Positions 33,367 through 41,103 of a DNA stretch of 45,224 nucleotides are shown one piece after another. Location: NCBI GenBank assembly GCA_036786445.1, contig DAIQRD010000004.1, positions 1-45,224 on the forward strand. The letters run 5' to 3'. Numbering within the stretch: the stretch's first letter is position 1; each line of letters opens with the position of its first letter. Under the pieces are notes generated by a model. It saw only the letters and a list, made by a program, of their open reading frames with translations, was not told where the DNA came from and did not search any database. The position numbers were made by a program, and so were the translations under genes. This DNA is from JAAZMF01 sp036786445. GTDB taxonomy: Bacteria; Bacillota; Limnochordia; DTU087.

Positions 33367-34866
33367 TTATTCTTTGGCTTTGGCTGCATCCCAAAGCTGG
33401 TCCATTTCGTCTAGGTCCATGGTGGTCAGCTCGAGTCCTTGCTGGTCCGCAGTTTCCTCGATATAGTGAAACCGGCTAATGAACTTCCTGGTAGTTGCCC
33501 GCAAAGCCATCTCGGGATCTATTCCTAAGTACCTGGCCACATTGACTAAGGCAAAGAAGACATCACCCATTTCTGCTTGGATATTGGCGTGGTCCAAATG
33601 CTCTTGGGCTTCAGCAAGTTCCTGCAATTCTTCCTTGACTTTAGCTATGGCACCGGATATATCAGCCCACTCAAAGCCCACTCGAGCCGCTTTGACCTGG
33701 ATTTTTTCCGCTTGGGTCAAGGCCGGTAGGCCCATAGGTACGCCATCCAAGACGGACTTATATTCCTGGCCCAATTCCCGCCGCTCTTGTTGCTTGATTT
33801 TCTCCCAGTTGACCGTGACCTCTTGGGCATTTTTGACCTCTACATCGCCAAAAATATGCGGGTGTCGGCGGATGAGTTTCTGTGTGACTGTGGCTATGAC
33901 ATCATTGATATCGAACCACTGATTCTCTGCGGTGATGGCGGCGTGGAAAACGACCTGGAGTAGTACATCACCAAGTTCTTCCTCGACCTTGTCCCATTCC
34001 TGTTCATCGATGGCTTCCAGCACCTCATAGGTTTCTTCAACTAAATACCTTCTTAAGCTCTCATTGGTTTGAGCATAGTCCCACGGACAACCATCGGGCG
34101 CTCGTAAGCGCTGCATGACCCGTACTAGAGGATCTAGGGGGTAGGCACAGTCCGCTTGCTCAGGTATTGTGTCAACCAGAGATTGATCATCTATTTCCAC
34201 ATACACAGAAGTGAGATGATCTATCCAAGGCAGATTATCTAGTTGGTAAAGGGGGATCTTAACGATTCGCTCTTCCCCGGGCATCCCAGCCCCTCGCACC
34301 ACTGTAATGGGGTGCTCGTCTGCTAGGTGTTCCATGAGCTGTAACTTGACATCGGAAGCAACTAGCCTATTATACACTTGGGTCACAAGCATGGGCTTAC
34401 CGGGCAACACTTCCGGCAAGTCCAAGGCATCTGCTATGACAAGGCCTATAGTGGGATCGATGCTTAGGGCTGTATACACGGCATCTAGGCAGCTCATGCT
34501 GGGCACAATGCTGACAGTTTTCTGCTCTTGCCTCGCCCAATCCACCAGTTGTGTAACAGTGGTTTCAGCTACTCTCGGGTGTCCGGGTACTGCGTAGACA
34601 ATCTCCTTTCCCGCATAGAGTTCCGTTGTGAGGGTTTGGAAGATCTGCTGATATACCTCTTCAAAGGAATCGGCTGTCTCGTAATATGAGTCAAAGGCCG
34701 TGAAGTCAGTTGAGGCCAAGTCCAATTCGGCGACTAGCCATGGTACAACAGGATGTGTCATGGTGCGTAAATATAGGTGTTTGGCGTTCTGCAGAGCCGC
34801 TAAAGCTCCAGTGGAAATCTGGCTAGGTGAACCAGGACCTAGACCCACAATAGTAATCTCTGTCAT
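33367..34866 (-). CDS. mazG: YabN-type fusion: tetrapyrrole methylase domain plus MazG pyrophosphohydrolase
   Basis: House-cleaning nucleotide pyrophosphohydrolase, removing aberrant NTPs. Residues 1-215 match a tetrapyrrole (corrin/porphyrin) methylase-like domain, starting ITIVGLGPGSPSQI with a Gly-rich loop. The MazG part is duplicated: an N-terminal copy (about 265-365) has CPWDYAQTNESLRRYLVEETYEVLEAI and EELGDVLLQV, and a weaker second copy lies at about 395-480 (EMGDVFFALVNVARYL). The start is ATG 34866 after AGAGGAG on the minus strand; the frame is open to 34950. It lies convergent to yabM, on the opposite strand to most neighbours. Confidence 0.93.
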   Translation of the reverse strand: MTEITIVGLGPGSPSQISTGALAALQNAKHLYLRTMTHPVVPWLVAELDLASTDFTAFDSYYETADSFEEVYQQIFQTLTTELYAGKEIVYAVPGHPRVAETTVTQLVDWARQEQKTVSIVPSMSCLDAVYTALSIDPTIGLVIADALDLPEVLPGKPMLVTQVYNRLVASDVKLQLMEHLADEHPITVVRGAGMPGEERIVKIPLYQLDNLPWIDHLTSVYVEIDDQSLVDTIPEQADCAYPLDPLVRVMQRLRAPDGCPWDYAQTNESLRRYLVEETYEVLEAIDEQEWDKVEEELGDVLLQVVFHAAITAENQWFDINDVIATVTQKLIRRHPHIFGDVEVKNAQEVTVNWEKIKQQERRELGQEYKSVLDGVPMGLPALTQAEKIQVKAARVGFEWADISGAIAKVKEELQELAEAQEHLDHANIQAEMGDVFFALVNVARYLGIDPEMALRATTRKFISRFHYIEETADQQGLELTTMDLDEMDQLWDAAKAKE

Positions 34867-34973
34867 GCTGTTTGACTCCTCTAGTGGAAGGTGGGAAAGC
34901 CCCGCCTTACTCCATAGCTTTGCCTGTGCACTGAAAAAATACACAGCCAACTAGGGGCTCTCCGAAGCAAATT

Positions 34974-35017
34974 ACCGGCTTAGCAACCCCATCAAGACAC
35001 CGGGGAGCTAAGCCGGT
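34974..35017 (-). terminator. Hairpin terminator after hup
   Basis: A perfect 11-bp inverted repeat (34974-34984 with 35007-35017) lies 25 bases beyond the hup stop on the minus strand, with an inner CCCC/GGGG pairing. It is followed on that strand by AATTTGCTT, a moderate T-rich end. It separates hup from mazG. Confidence 0.65.
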
Positions 35018-35041
35018 TGCTTAGGTGAATACGAGCCTTGA

Positions 35042-35317
35042 CTATTTCGCCACGGCGTCCTTAAGACTTTTCCCTGCCCTAAAAGCAGGTACTTGGGTGG
35101 CGGGGATGTCAATGGGGTCACCTGTAGAAGGATTGACGCCTTTCCGAGCCGCCCGCTGTCTAACCTCGAAAGTGCCGAAGCCCACCAATGTAACCTTTTC
35201 TCCCTCGGACAAAGCCTGGGAAATGGTTGTGAGAACAGCTTCCACTGCTTCATTGGCCGCTTTCTTGGACAGGCCGGATTTCTCCGCGACAGCCGCTATC
35301 AGTTCGCTTTTGTTCAC
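35042..35317 (-). CDS. hup: HU-family DNA-binding protein
   Basis: A histone-like dimer that bends and compacts DNA. It is 91 aa with NKSELIAAVAEKSGLSKK, VTLVGFGTFEVRQRAARKG and the arm sequence with the conserved Pro, and a C-terminal FRAGKSLKDAV. The start is GTG 35317 after AAGGAGG; the longer frame to 35377 is not supported. It lies upstream of mazG on the minus strand, separated by the hairpin at 34974-35017. Confidence 0.95.
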   Translation of the reverse strand: MNKSELIAAVAEKSGLSKKAANEAVEAVLTTISQALSEGEKVTLVGFGTFEVRQRAARKGVNPSTGDPIDIPATQVPAFRAGKSLKDAVAK

Positions 35318-35567
35318 GGTATAACCTCCTTGTAAATAAGCTGGGCAATCGCTGTTTGTATTCGCTGCACAGCGCACTGTTCCTGCTTTCTAAGCACAAT
35401 TTACCAATCGAAATCGCTCCATTATGGGGAAAACTATCTTTGCTGCGAGTCTCTGGCTAGATCTTGGCCCTGCCCCAAGGTGTATAGACCCCACATTAAA
35501 AGGGATGCTAGTTGGAGAGGGCAGTGTAGCTTCGTATCAAACAAAGATAGATTTTGGAGGGAGAACC

Positions 35568-36530
35568 ATGAAATTCACTCGCAACACGGGAACCCTGGTA
35601 GCCGCCGTGGCCCTGATTACGGCGGGAGCCGTGGCACTTTTGATTGGGTGGCCTGGCCCTAGGGACGGATCGGTGCGCAAGTTCGCGAAAGAACCTACTC
35701 TTAGTGTCTATATTAAGGAGACTGGCGATAAGAAGGACATGCCCATTGAGGAGTATATTACGGGGGTGGTGGCCGGCGAGATGAAACCCAATTGGCCCCT
35801 GGAGGCCTATGCCGCTCAAGCCATTCTTGCCCGTAGTTTTACCATGGAGTTTATCAGCAGAGGTGGCACTAGAGCCCAGCATGGAACCGACATATCCACC
35901 GATCATGAGGAGGCCCAGGCCTATAACGCTAGTAATATCACACCGATTATCCGGCGGGCAGTGGAGATGACCCGGGGCGAAGTGATGACCTACGATAACC
36001 AGTATGTGCGGGCATGGTTTCATTCGTATAGTGGAGGCCATACTACCACTGCGAAGGAGGGTCTTAATTTCAAAGAAGAAGAGCCGCCTTATATACGCAG
36101 TGTGAAGATCAAATCTAATCCATACGCTCCAGCAGATGTCAAGGAATGGCATGCGACGTTTACTTTGACAGAAGTCCAAAAGACATTGAACCAGATGGGC
36201 GTGGATGTAGGTGATATCAAAGAAGTCAAGATAGACAAAAAGGGTAAGACCGGTCGTGCCACCGAGTTGCGAGTTACAGGTGCACAAGGTAGCGAAGTCG
36301 TATCTGCCGCAGACTTCCGCGTGGCTCTAGATGCTATGACGATGAAATCCACGCTGTTGAGTCGGCTCCAGGTGCAGGGTGGCAATCTGACAATGGTGGG
36401 TACCGGTTTTGGCCATGGCGTAGGCCTAAGTCAGTGGGACGCCCATATGCTAGCTAAGGATGGGAAAAAACCCGAAGATATAGTTAGGTTCTTCTTCAAG
36501 GATATAGAGATCAAGAAACTGTGGGATTGA
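35568..36530 (+). CDS. SpoIID/LytB domain protein
   Basis: Likely a peptidoglycan lytic transglycosylase related to SpoIID, which acts in forespore engulfment. An N-terminal membrane helix spans about 8-27. The SpoIID domain starts near residue 65: YITGVVAGEMKPNWPLEAYAAQAILARSF holds the catalytic-site Glu, with HSYSGG and the C-terminal TGFGHGVGLSQW. Length 320 aa is typical. The start is ATG 35568 after TTTGGAGGGAG. The upstream gap (35318-35567) holds no clear promoter. Its position between hup and yabP is unlike B. subtilis. Confidence 0.87.
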   Translation: MKFTRNTGTLVAAVALITAGAVALLIGWPGPRDGSVRKFAKEPTLSVYIKETGDKKDMPIEEYITGVVAGEMKPNWPLEAYAAQAILARSFTMEFISRGGTRAQHGTDISTDHEEAQAYNASNITPIIRRAVEMTRGEVMTYDNQYVRAWFHSYSGGHTTTAKEGLNFKEEEPPYIRSVKIKSNPYAPADVKEWHATFTLTEVQKTLNQMGVDVGDIKEVKIDKKGKTGRATELRVTGAQGSEVVSAADFRVALDAMTMKSTLLSRLQVQGGNLTMVGTGFGHGVGLSQWDAHMLAKDGKKPEDIVRFFFKDIEIKKLWD

Positions 36531-36572
36531 TAGCCCGTCTACATGGATGAATCTTCCTGATCTTTGGTTTCG

Positions 36573-36601
36573 GTAGCGGCTGAACGGTGGCCGCTACTTT
36601 T
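36573..36601 (+). terminator. Intrinsic terminator after spoIID-like gene
   Basis: GTAGCGGC (36573-36580) pairs with GCCGCTAC (36590-36597) around a 9-base loop, followed by TTTT. Confidence 0.88.
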
Positions 36602-36702
36602 GATGGAAGAGCAATGCATGAAAAGTGGGACGACCGCATAATCATTAACAAGAGTTGGTGACATTCCCTGAACTTGTGGTACTAAGCCAAGGGGGTAACG
36701 CT

Positions 36703-36990
36703 GTGGAAGAGAGGCAGCTATCCATTAGGAAAAAGCATCAAGTAACACTCCAAAATCGGGAGAGGCTGTCCATTGATGGGGTACTCAATGTGGAGAGTTT
36801 CGACGATCTGGAGATAGTGCTGGAAACTGATGCCGGTGTCTTGGTGGTGCGAGGCGAAGGCCTGCATATTAAGGAATTGAATCTTGATAGTGCCAGTTTG
36901 AATGTTGTAGGGCATATATCGACAATGGAATATGTCGGTGAGGTCGGTGGGAAGAAAGGGAAGGGCCTGTTGGGCAGGTTGTTCAAATAA
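36703..36990 (+). CDS. yabP: Sporulation protein YabP
   Basis: A small mother-cell sporulation protein of unknown mechanism; B. subtilis YabP and YabQ are sigma-E controlled. The product (95 aa) has the family features: basic N-terminus IRKKHQVTLQNRERLSIDGV, a VESFDDLEIVLET strand, and GEGLHIKELNLDSASLNVVGHI. The start is GTG 36703 after AAGGGGGT; the longer frame from 36655 has no ribosome binding site and exceeds the family length. It is followed by yabQ after 88 bases. Confidence 0.9.
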   Translation: MEERQLSIRKKHQVTLQNRERLSIDGVLNVESFDDLEIVLETDAGVLVVRGEGLHIKELNLDSASLNVVGHISTMEYVGEVGGKKGKGLLGRLFK

Positions 36991-37078
36991 ACATATTACT
37001 GCCGAGGTGGGCACAAAACCCTAGTCTGCGGCATAGGATAGGAGGGTGACATTCCATCCGACCATGGGAGGGTAATGC

Positions 37079-37591
37079 ATGGATACTTTGGGGGGCCAAG
37101 TATATGGCTTTGCAGCAACCATCGCCGCGGGCTTGAGTTTGGGGTTGTTTTTTGATCTTTATAGGCTATGGCGACGGGCCACTCGTCCGCAAAAAGTTGT
37201 GACTGCCATATCGGACATGCTATTTTGGGTGATAGCCACACCCCTCACTTACTTCTATTTATTAGTAGGCAATTGGGCTGAATTGAGATTATATGTATTC
37301 CTTGGTTTGCTATTGGGCTTGCTGCTTTATTTTGGTGCCTTTAGTGTGGTAGTTCTCAATTTGCTCTCCACGCTCTATTACTTTGCAGCTGCTGCCATAG
37401 GAGGAATCATCCAAGGCATCTGCTTGTTAATCAGTTTGCCTTGGGAAGGTGCTGCTCGTTGGCACTCAAGCCGTCGCTGGCGGCCGGGCAGGGTTAGGAT
37501 AGCTCCGGGGACCAGTTTTGCCAGAGTCGGCCCCAAATGGTCAGGGACCAGATCACGGCTATGGTCACGGTTGTCATTCCTCAGAAAATAG
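37079..37591 (+). CDS. yabQ: Spore cortex biosynthesis protein YabQ
   Basis: A forespore membrane protein required for cortex formation. The 170-residue product has about four membrane helices (residues 8-25, 40-60, 68-85, 90-115), then a basic Arg-rich tail after residue 125. The N-terminal motif FFDLYRLWRR and the following basic residues are typical of YabQ. The start is ATG 37079 after GGGAGGG. It lies between yabP and divIC, exactly as in B. subtilis. Confidence 0.85.
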   Translation: MDTLGGQVYGFAATIAAGLSLGLFFDLYRLWRRATRPQKVVTAISDMLFWVIATPLTYFYLLVGNWAELRLYVFLGLLLGLLLYFGAFSVVVLNLLSTLYYFAAAAIGGIIQGICLLISLPWEGAARWHSSRRWRPGRVRIAPGTSFARVGPKWSGTRSRLWSRLSFLRK

Positions 37592-37680
37592 CTCCCCATA
37601 AGGCCATCGGTGCAGGATCTCCACCAGCTGCGGAGAATAGCTAGATTGAGCAATTCTGGCTACTGGGGGAGGGAAGACTG

Positions 37681-38088
37681 GTGGCAGAGGAAGTTATCTC
37701 TCTTGCAGCTCGACGCAGGAAATCCAAGAGGGCACGTAGACGGTGGAAGATCACACCCAGATTTTTCATCCTTATGTTGTGCCTTATTTGCTTGTGGGTA
37801 GCTGGTGGTTTTGCCATGCGGTATCTACGCATCGTGATGGTGCAGAGCAAGGTGACTAGAGTGGAACGGGAGATCGCCGCCATGGAAAGACGTAATGAGG
37901 CCATTAGAGAGCAGATCGAGTATATGCAAAGTGACGAGTATATTGAGAAGACGGCCAGGGAGAAGTTGGGATTAGTCAAGCCTGGTGATATAGTCTACAA
38001 ACCTATGCGACCAGCTGGGCCCGACGATCCCATGGATGTACAGAAGCGTTCAGGTAAGCAGGGTGTACTAGCTGGGGGAGGCTATTGA
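37681..38088 (+). CDS. divIC: Cell division protein DivIC/FtsB family
   Basis: A bitopic septum protein that complexes with FtsL and DivIB at the division site. It has a basic N-terminus, one membrane helix at about residues 26-46, and an extracytoplasmic coiled coil (about 52-85) followed by the conserved EKTAREKLGLVKPGDIVY. Length 135 aa is in family range. The start is GTG 37681 after GGGGAGGGA. The order yabQ-divIC matches B. subtilis; a terminator follows. Confidence 0.92.
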   Translation: MAEEVISLAARRRKSKRARRRWKITPRFFILMLCLICLWVAGGFAMRYLRIVMVQSKVTRVEREIAAMERRNEAIREQIEYMQSDEYIEKTAREKLGLVKPGDIVYKPMRPAGPDDPMDVQKRSGKQGVLAGGGY

Positions 38089-38106
38089 CGCTTTTTGAAA
38101 GAGAGA

Positions 38107-38148
38107 AGATCTGATATACTCTCTAGGGAGTATGCCAGATCTTTTTTT
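38107..38148 (+). terminator. Intrinsic terminator after divIC
   Basis: AGATCTG (38107-38113) pairs with CAGATCT (38136-38142), and ATACTC (38116-38121) with GAGTAT (38128-38133), followed by six T. It ends the yabP-yabQ-divIC unit. Confidence 0.9.
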
Positions 38149-38173
38149 CGCTAGTCCATCTTGATATCGTGCT

Positions 38174-38213
38174 TAGGCAACGCCGTCTACCAATCAACTA
38201 GTTGAGTTGCCTA
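38174..38213. repeat. Nested inverted repeats upstream of TPM-domain gene
   Basis: TAGGCAAC (38174-38181) is inverted at GTTGCCTA (38206-38213). Inside lies the perfect palindrome CAACTAGTTG (38195-38204). It stands about 20 bases before the start at 38233 and could be an operator or a leader hairpin. Confidence 0.45.
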
Positions 38214-38232
38214 GAGGGTTAAGGGGGTAGTA

Positions 38233-38964
38233 ATGATGTCACGGGTCTTGAAGACCACGGGCTTAATAGCACTGTTATTGATTGTAATAAGTGTAGGTTG
38301 CTGGGCTGCTTTGCCGAAGCCATTAGGCTTTGTCAACGATTTTGCCGGGGTGATTGATGGGGAATCCGCCAGTCAGATTGCAGAACTGGCTACTAGCCTT
38401 CGGGAGAACCAGGGAGTTGAGCTCGCGGTAGTAACCGTCCAATCGGCACGGCCTACGACACCAAAGGACTATGCCACCCAGCTTTTCAATGAATGGGGGA
38501 TAGGTGGCCCAGATGACAGCGGTTTACTGATTCTGTTGGTCACAGGTGAGCGAGAGATCCAGGTGGAAGTTGGCTATGGCCTGGAAGGGGTACTCCCCGA
38601 TGGAAAAGTAGGTAGCATTCTGGATAGGACGGTCATACCCTATTTCACAAAAGGGCAATATGGGAAAGGTTTGCTAGAGGGTGCCAAAGCTTTCAAGGCG
38701 GAACTAGCCGATGAGAGTTATGATACGCAAGAGGGTGATGATGAATTCTTGGCATCATTTGTTATTTTCTTGATCATTGTTGTAGGCATCTATATATCGT
38801 ATCGCAAGGGACCCAAGGGACCAAGGGGTACAGTCTTTCGCACTGGCCCTGTATATCCCGGTACAGTGCGGCCTCCGCGATCATCCGGTGGTCCTAGAGG
38901 TGGTGGGTTCGGCGGGTTTGGTGGAGGACGTAGTGGCGGGGGAGGAGCAGGTCGGAAATTCTAA
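38233..38964 (+). CDS. TPM-domain membrane protein with Gly-rich tail
   Basis: A TPM (YgcG) domain protein of unknown mechanism; some homologues have phosphatase-like activity. A signal peptide or anchor (residues 6-27) is followed by the TPM domain (about 30-150; VNDFAGVI, QGVELAVVTV, VEVGYGLEGVLPDG), a membrane helix (about 177-193), then a cytoplasmic Gly/Arg-rich tail of about 40 residues. The start is ATG 38233, or 38236, after AAGGGGGT. It is followed after 17 bases by lemA; TPM and LemA proteins are often encoded together. Confidence 0.85.
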   Translation: MMSRVLKTTGLIALLLIVISVGCWAALPKPLGFVNDFAGVIDGESASQIAELATSLRENQGVELAVVTVQSARPTTPKDYATQLFNEWGIGGPDDSGLLILLVTGEREIQVEVGYGLEGVLPDGKVGSILDRTVIPYFTKGQYGKGLLEGAKAFKAELADESYDTQEGDDEFLASFVIFLIIVVGIYISYRKGPKGPRGTVFRTGPVYPGTVRPPRSSGGPRGGGFGGFGGGRSGGGGAGRKF

Positions 38965-38981
38965 TTGGGGGGAAGGTTGAC

Positions 38982-39536
38982 ATGAAAAAAGGTTGGATTA
39001 TTGCCGGAGTAATCATTCTAGTTCTTGCTATTGGCGTAGCCAGTCAGTACAATAACCTCGTGAATCTGGAAACCAATGTTGATGCCCGATGGGCCCAGGT
39101 AGAGAACCAATTGCAGAGGCGGGCAGATCTCATTCCTAACCTCGTAAACACAGTGAAGGGCTATGCCAGTCACGAGGAAGGGATTTTCACGGAGATTGCC
39201 GCTGCTAGGAGTCGATTGCTGGCAGCAGGTGATCCTAGTGCCAGGATGGAGGCGAATAATGGCCTAGACATGGCTTTGGGCAGACTACTGGCCATTGCAG
39301 AAAACTATCCAGAGCTGAAAGCTGATACCAGTTTTGTGCGGCTGCAGGATGAACTGGCAGGTACCGAAAACAGAATAGCTGTGGAGCGCATGCGCTACAA
39401 TGAATCCATAGAAACATGGAATCGGACAATTCGGCGCTTTCCCACCATGATCATCGCTGGGCTCTTTGGGAAGACAGCACGCCCCTTCTTTGAGGCTGCT
39501 GAAAGTGCAAAGGAAGTACCCAATGTGCAATTCTGA
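38982..39536 (+). CDS. lemA: LemA family protein
   Basis: A membrane-anchored helical-bundle protein of unknown role, 184 aa. A single N-terminal helix (about 5-22) is followed by the conserved YNNLVNLETNVDARWAQVENQLQRRADLIPNLV region and the YNESIETWNRTIRRFP motif. The start is ATG 38982 after GGGGGGAAGG. It lies 17 bases after the TPM gene and presumably forms an operon with it. The pair is inserted between divIC and the S1 gene, where B. subtilis has no gene. Confidence 0.9.
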   Translation: MKKGWIIAGVIILVLAIGVASQYNNLVNLETNVDARWAQVENQLQRRADLIPNLVNTVKGYASHEEGIFTEIAAARSRLLAAGDPSARMEANNGLDMALGRLLAIAENYPELKADTSFVRLQDELAGTENRIAVERMRYNESIETWNRTIRRFPTMIIAGLFGKTARPFFEAAESAKEVPNVQF

Positions 39537-39683
39537 GTATCTCTGAAAAGGGAAGCGGCGGGGAGCAAGCGGGCAGACAGCCAATGGCCGATTGACCGCG
39601 ATAGGGGCAGTCCGGCTTGTGGCAAGTAATGCCGGTAAGGCAATAGGCATGCCCGCCACAGCGCTCTTTGCCGCCGCCGTCTA

Positions 39684-39712
39684 TTGACACCAAATTGGCG
39701 ATAATGTATACT
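39684..39712 (+). promoter_or_regulatory. Sigma-A promoter of S1-domain gene
   Basis: TTGACA (39684-39689) and TATACT (39707-39712) are separated by 17 bases. The expected start site lies immediately before a small hairpin, CGGGAC/GTCCCG at 39722-39736, in the leader. Confidence 0.8.
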
Positions 39713-39766
39713 ATATCTTAGCGGGACTAAGTCCCGTAAATTCTATGAGGAGGCATTTATTTACGT

Positions 39767-40156
39767 ATGGCAATCGAAGTCGGCGGCATTGTCGAGGGGA
39801 GAGTCACCGGTATCACGAATTTCGGCGCTTTTGTGGAGCTAACCGATGGCAAGACGGGGTTAGTTCATATTTCTGAGGTAGCCGATGCCTATGTCAAGGA
39901 TATCAATGATTATCTGAAGCAAAATGACAAGGTGCAAGTAAAGGTTATTAATATCAATGGTAACAAGATTGGCTTGTCCATCAAGCAAGTCAATGGCAGC
40001 AATAATAACAGTAATCGATTCAACCGCAGGGTCTCCCGTCAAGATTTCGAAGATAGACTTTCCAAATTTCTGAAGGATAGTGACCAGCGACAGCAGGATA
40101 TTAGGAAGAGCATGGACTCGAAGCGGGGAGGCCGGGGAGGCCCAGCACGGTTTTAA
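39767..40156 (+). CDS. yabR: S1 RNA-binding domain protein YabR
   Basis: A small RNA-binding protein with one S1 domain (residues 1-72: GGIVEGRVTGITNFGAFVEL, GLVHISEVADAYV, VKVININGNKIGLSIKQ) followed by a basic, disordered tail rich in Asn, Arg and Gly. In several Firmicutes the YabR/CvfD family modulates ribosome-linked expression. Length is 129 aa. The start is ATG 39767 after GAGGAGG. It has its own promoter and a terminator at 40185. Its position after divIC matches B. subtilis, apart from the inserted TPM-lemA pair. Confidence 0.9.
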   Translation: MAIEVGGIVEGRVTGITNFGAFVELTDGKTGLVHISEVADAYVKDINDYLKQNDKVQVKVININGNKIGLSIKQVNGSNNNSNRFNRRVSRQDFEDRLSKFLKDSDQRQQDIRKSMDSKRGGRGGPARF

Positions 40157-40184
40157 GATATTGAACATATTTTTCTAGACTCGG

Positions 40185-40207
40185 GGCGCCCATGGGCGCC
40201 TTGTTTT
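40185..40207 (+). terminator. Intrinsic terminator after yabR
   Basis: GGCGCC-CATG-GGCGCC (40185-40200) is a palindromic stem followed by TTGTTTT. It overlaps the theoretical ATG at 40192, which argues against that start for the next gene. Confidence 0.75.
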
Positions 40208-40224
40208 ACTCCGGGGTGAGGATA

Positions 40225-40788
40225 TTGACACATCGCGACTTGGAGAAGATTACTCGTCAGTTAGGTCGAGAGCCCCGTAGCGTGGCGGGTGTAGCTAGAC
40301 GATGCCAGGCGGGCCACCCCCAGGTGATTACAACCTACCCCATATACTGGGGACGTAAGCATCCCCAGGTGTTCCCCACGCTCTATTGGCTGACCTGTCC
40401 AGCTCTTAGCCGAGCCGTAGGACGCTTGGAGACGGAGGGCTGGGTTGAGCGGCTACAGCAGCAGATGGGAGCTGATGCTGCTTTAGCTGAACGTTGGGAG
40501 ATATCCCATGGCCAATATGCTCATGAGAGAGCTTTGTTGGTACCTCCCAAGGAGTTAGCTCTGTTACGGGAGCAATACCCAGCCCAAGCCCAAGTCTTGG
40601 AGGAGACAGGCGTTGGAGGAGCCAGGGGTCGTGGTATTAAGTGTCTGCACACAAACTTGGCCCATCGCCTAGCAAAGGACGCTAACCCCATAGGTGAGTT
40701 AGTAGCCCAATTGCTTGTAGAGCGAGGAGTTACGGTGGAGTTTTGCCATGATGATGCGTTGGAGAGATTCTGTCGTGGGGATCTGTAA
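40225..40788 (+). CDS. DUF501 family protein
   Basis: An uncharacterised conserved protein of 187 aa. It has the DUF501 hallmark segments: a GVARRCQAGHPQVITTYP stretch near residue 30, FPTLYWLTCPALSRAVGRLE near 60, and a C-terminal GGARGRGIKCLHTNLAHRLA with conserved Cys and His that may bind metal. In Actinobacteria and some clostridia DUF501 genes lie near the DivIC gene, as here. The start is TTG 40225 after GGGGTGAGG. The ATG at 40192 lies inside the upstream terminator and is rejected. It ends 104 bases before tRNA-Leu. Confidence 0.85.
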   Translation: MTHRDLEKITRQLGREPRSVAGVARRCQAGHPQVITTYPIYWGRKHPQVFPTLYWLTCPALSRAVGRLETEGWVERLQQQMGADAALAERWEISHGQYAHERALLVPPKELALLREQYPAQAQVLEETGVGGARGRGIKCLHTNLAHRLAKDANPIGELVAQLLVERGVTVEFCHDDALERFCRGDL

Positions 40789-40850
40789 CCCTCCGGTTAA
40801 GGCCGGGGGATCCGGCGGGACATTTGCGAAGAGCAAGGTTTTGGCAGGCA

Positions 40851-40879
40851 TTGACCGGGGTTGCGAAGTAGTGTATAAT
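40851..40879 (+). promoter_or_regulatory. Sigma-A promoter of tRNA-Leu
   Basis: TTGACC (40851-40856) and TATAAT (40874-40879) are separated by 17 bases, and the -10 lies 13 bases before the tRNA 5' end. Confidence 0.82.
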
Positions 40880-40892
40880 TGTCTCGCTACCT

Positions 40893-40983
40893 GCCGGAGT
40901 GGCGAAACAGGCATACGCGACAGACTTAAAATCTGTTGATCTCTTATAAGGTCGTGCGGGTTCGAGTCCCGCCTCCGGCACCA
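40893..40983 (+). tRNA. tRNA-Leu (anticodon UAA)
   Basis: A 91-base tRNA with acceptor stem GCCGGAG / CTCCGGC, a long class II variable arm, anticodon stem CAGA/TCTG with loop CTTAAAA (anticodon TAA), TTCGAGTC T-loop, and encoded CCA (40981-40983). Leu identity fits the long variable arm. Confidence 0.96.
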
Positions 40984-40985
40984 AC

Positions 40986-41017
40986 AACCGCCCTTTGCGA
41001 AAACAGGGGCGGTTTTA
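40986..41017 (+). terminator. Intrinsic terminator after tRNA-Leu
   Basis: AACCGCCC (40986-40993) pairs with GGGCGGTT (41007-41014), followed by further T. It begins 2 bases after the CCA. Confidence 0.82.
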
Positions 41018-41103
41018 CTTTGCTCCAAAGCATTACCAGGGAATTGGCGACAAATCGAGAAAAAGCTATAGATGCTTGAATGGAACGTTTAGGAGGAATC
41101 TAT

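Noticed and set aside
39537..39683. Structured leader or riboswitch between lemA and yabR
   Set aside because: Only short, competing GC inverted repeats are present and the region lies upstream of the predicted transcript start; no known riboswitch core was recognised.
39451..39693. Minus-strand frames in the gap before yabR
   Set aside because: They overlap the end of lemA antisense and the yabR promoter, with no start signals.
40699..41028. Minus-strand open frames covering tRNA-Leu
   Set aside because: They run through the tRNA and its terminator; translated tRNA antisense is a common false gene.
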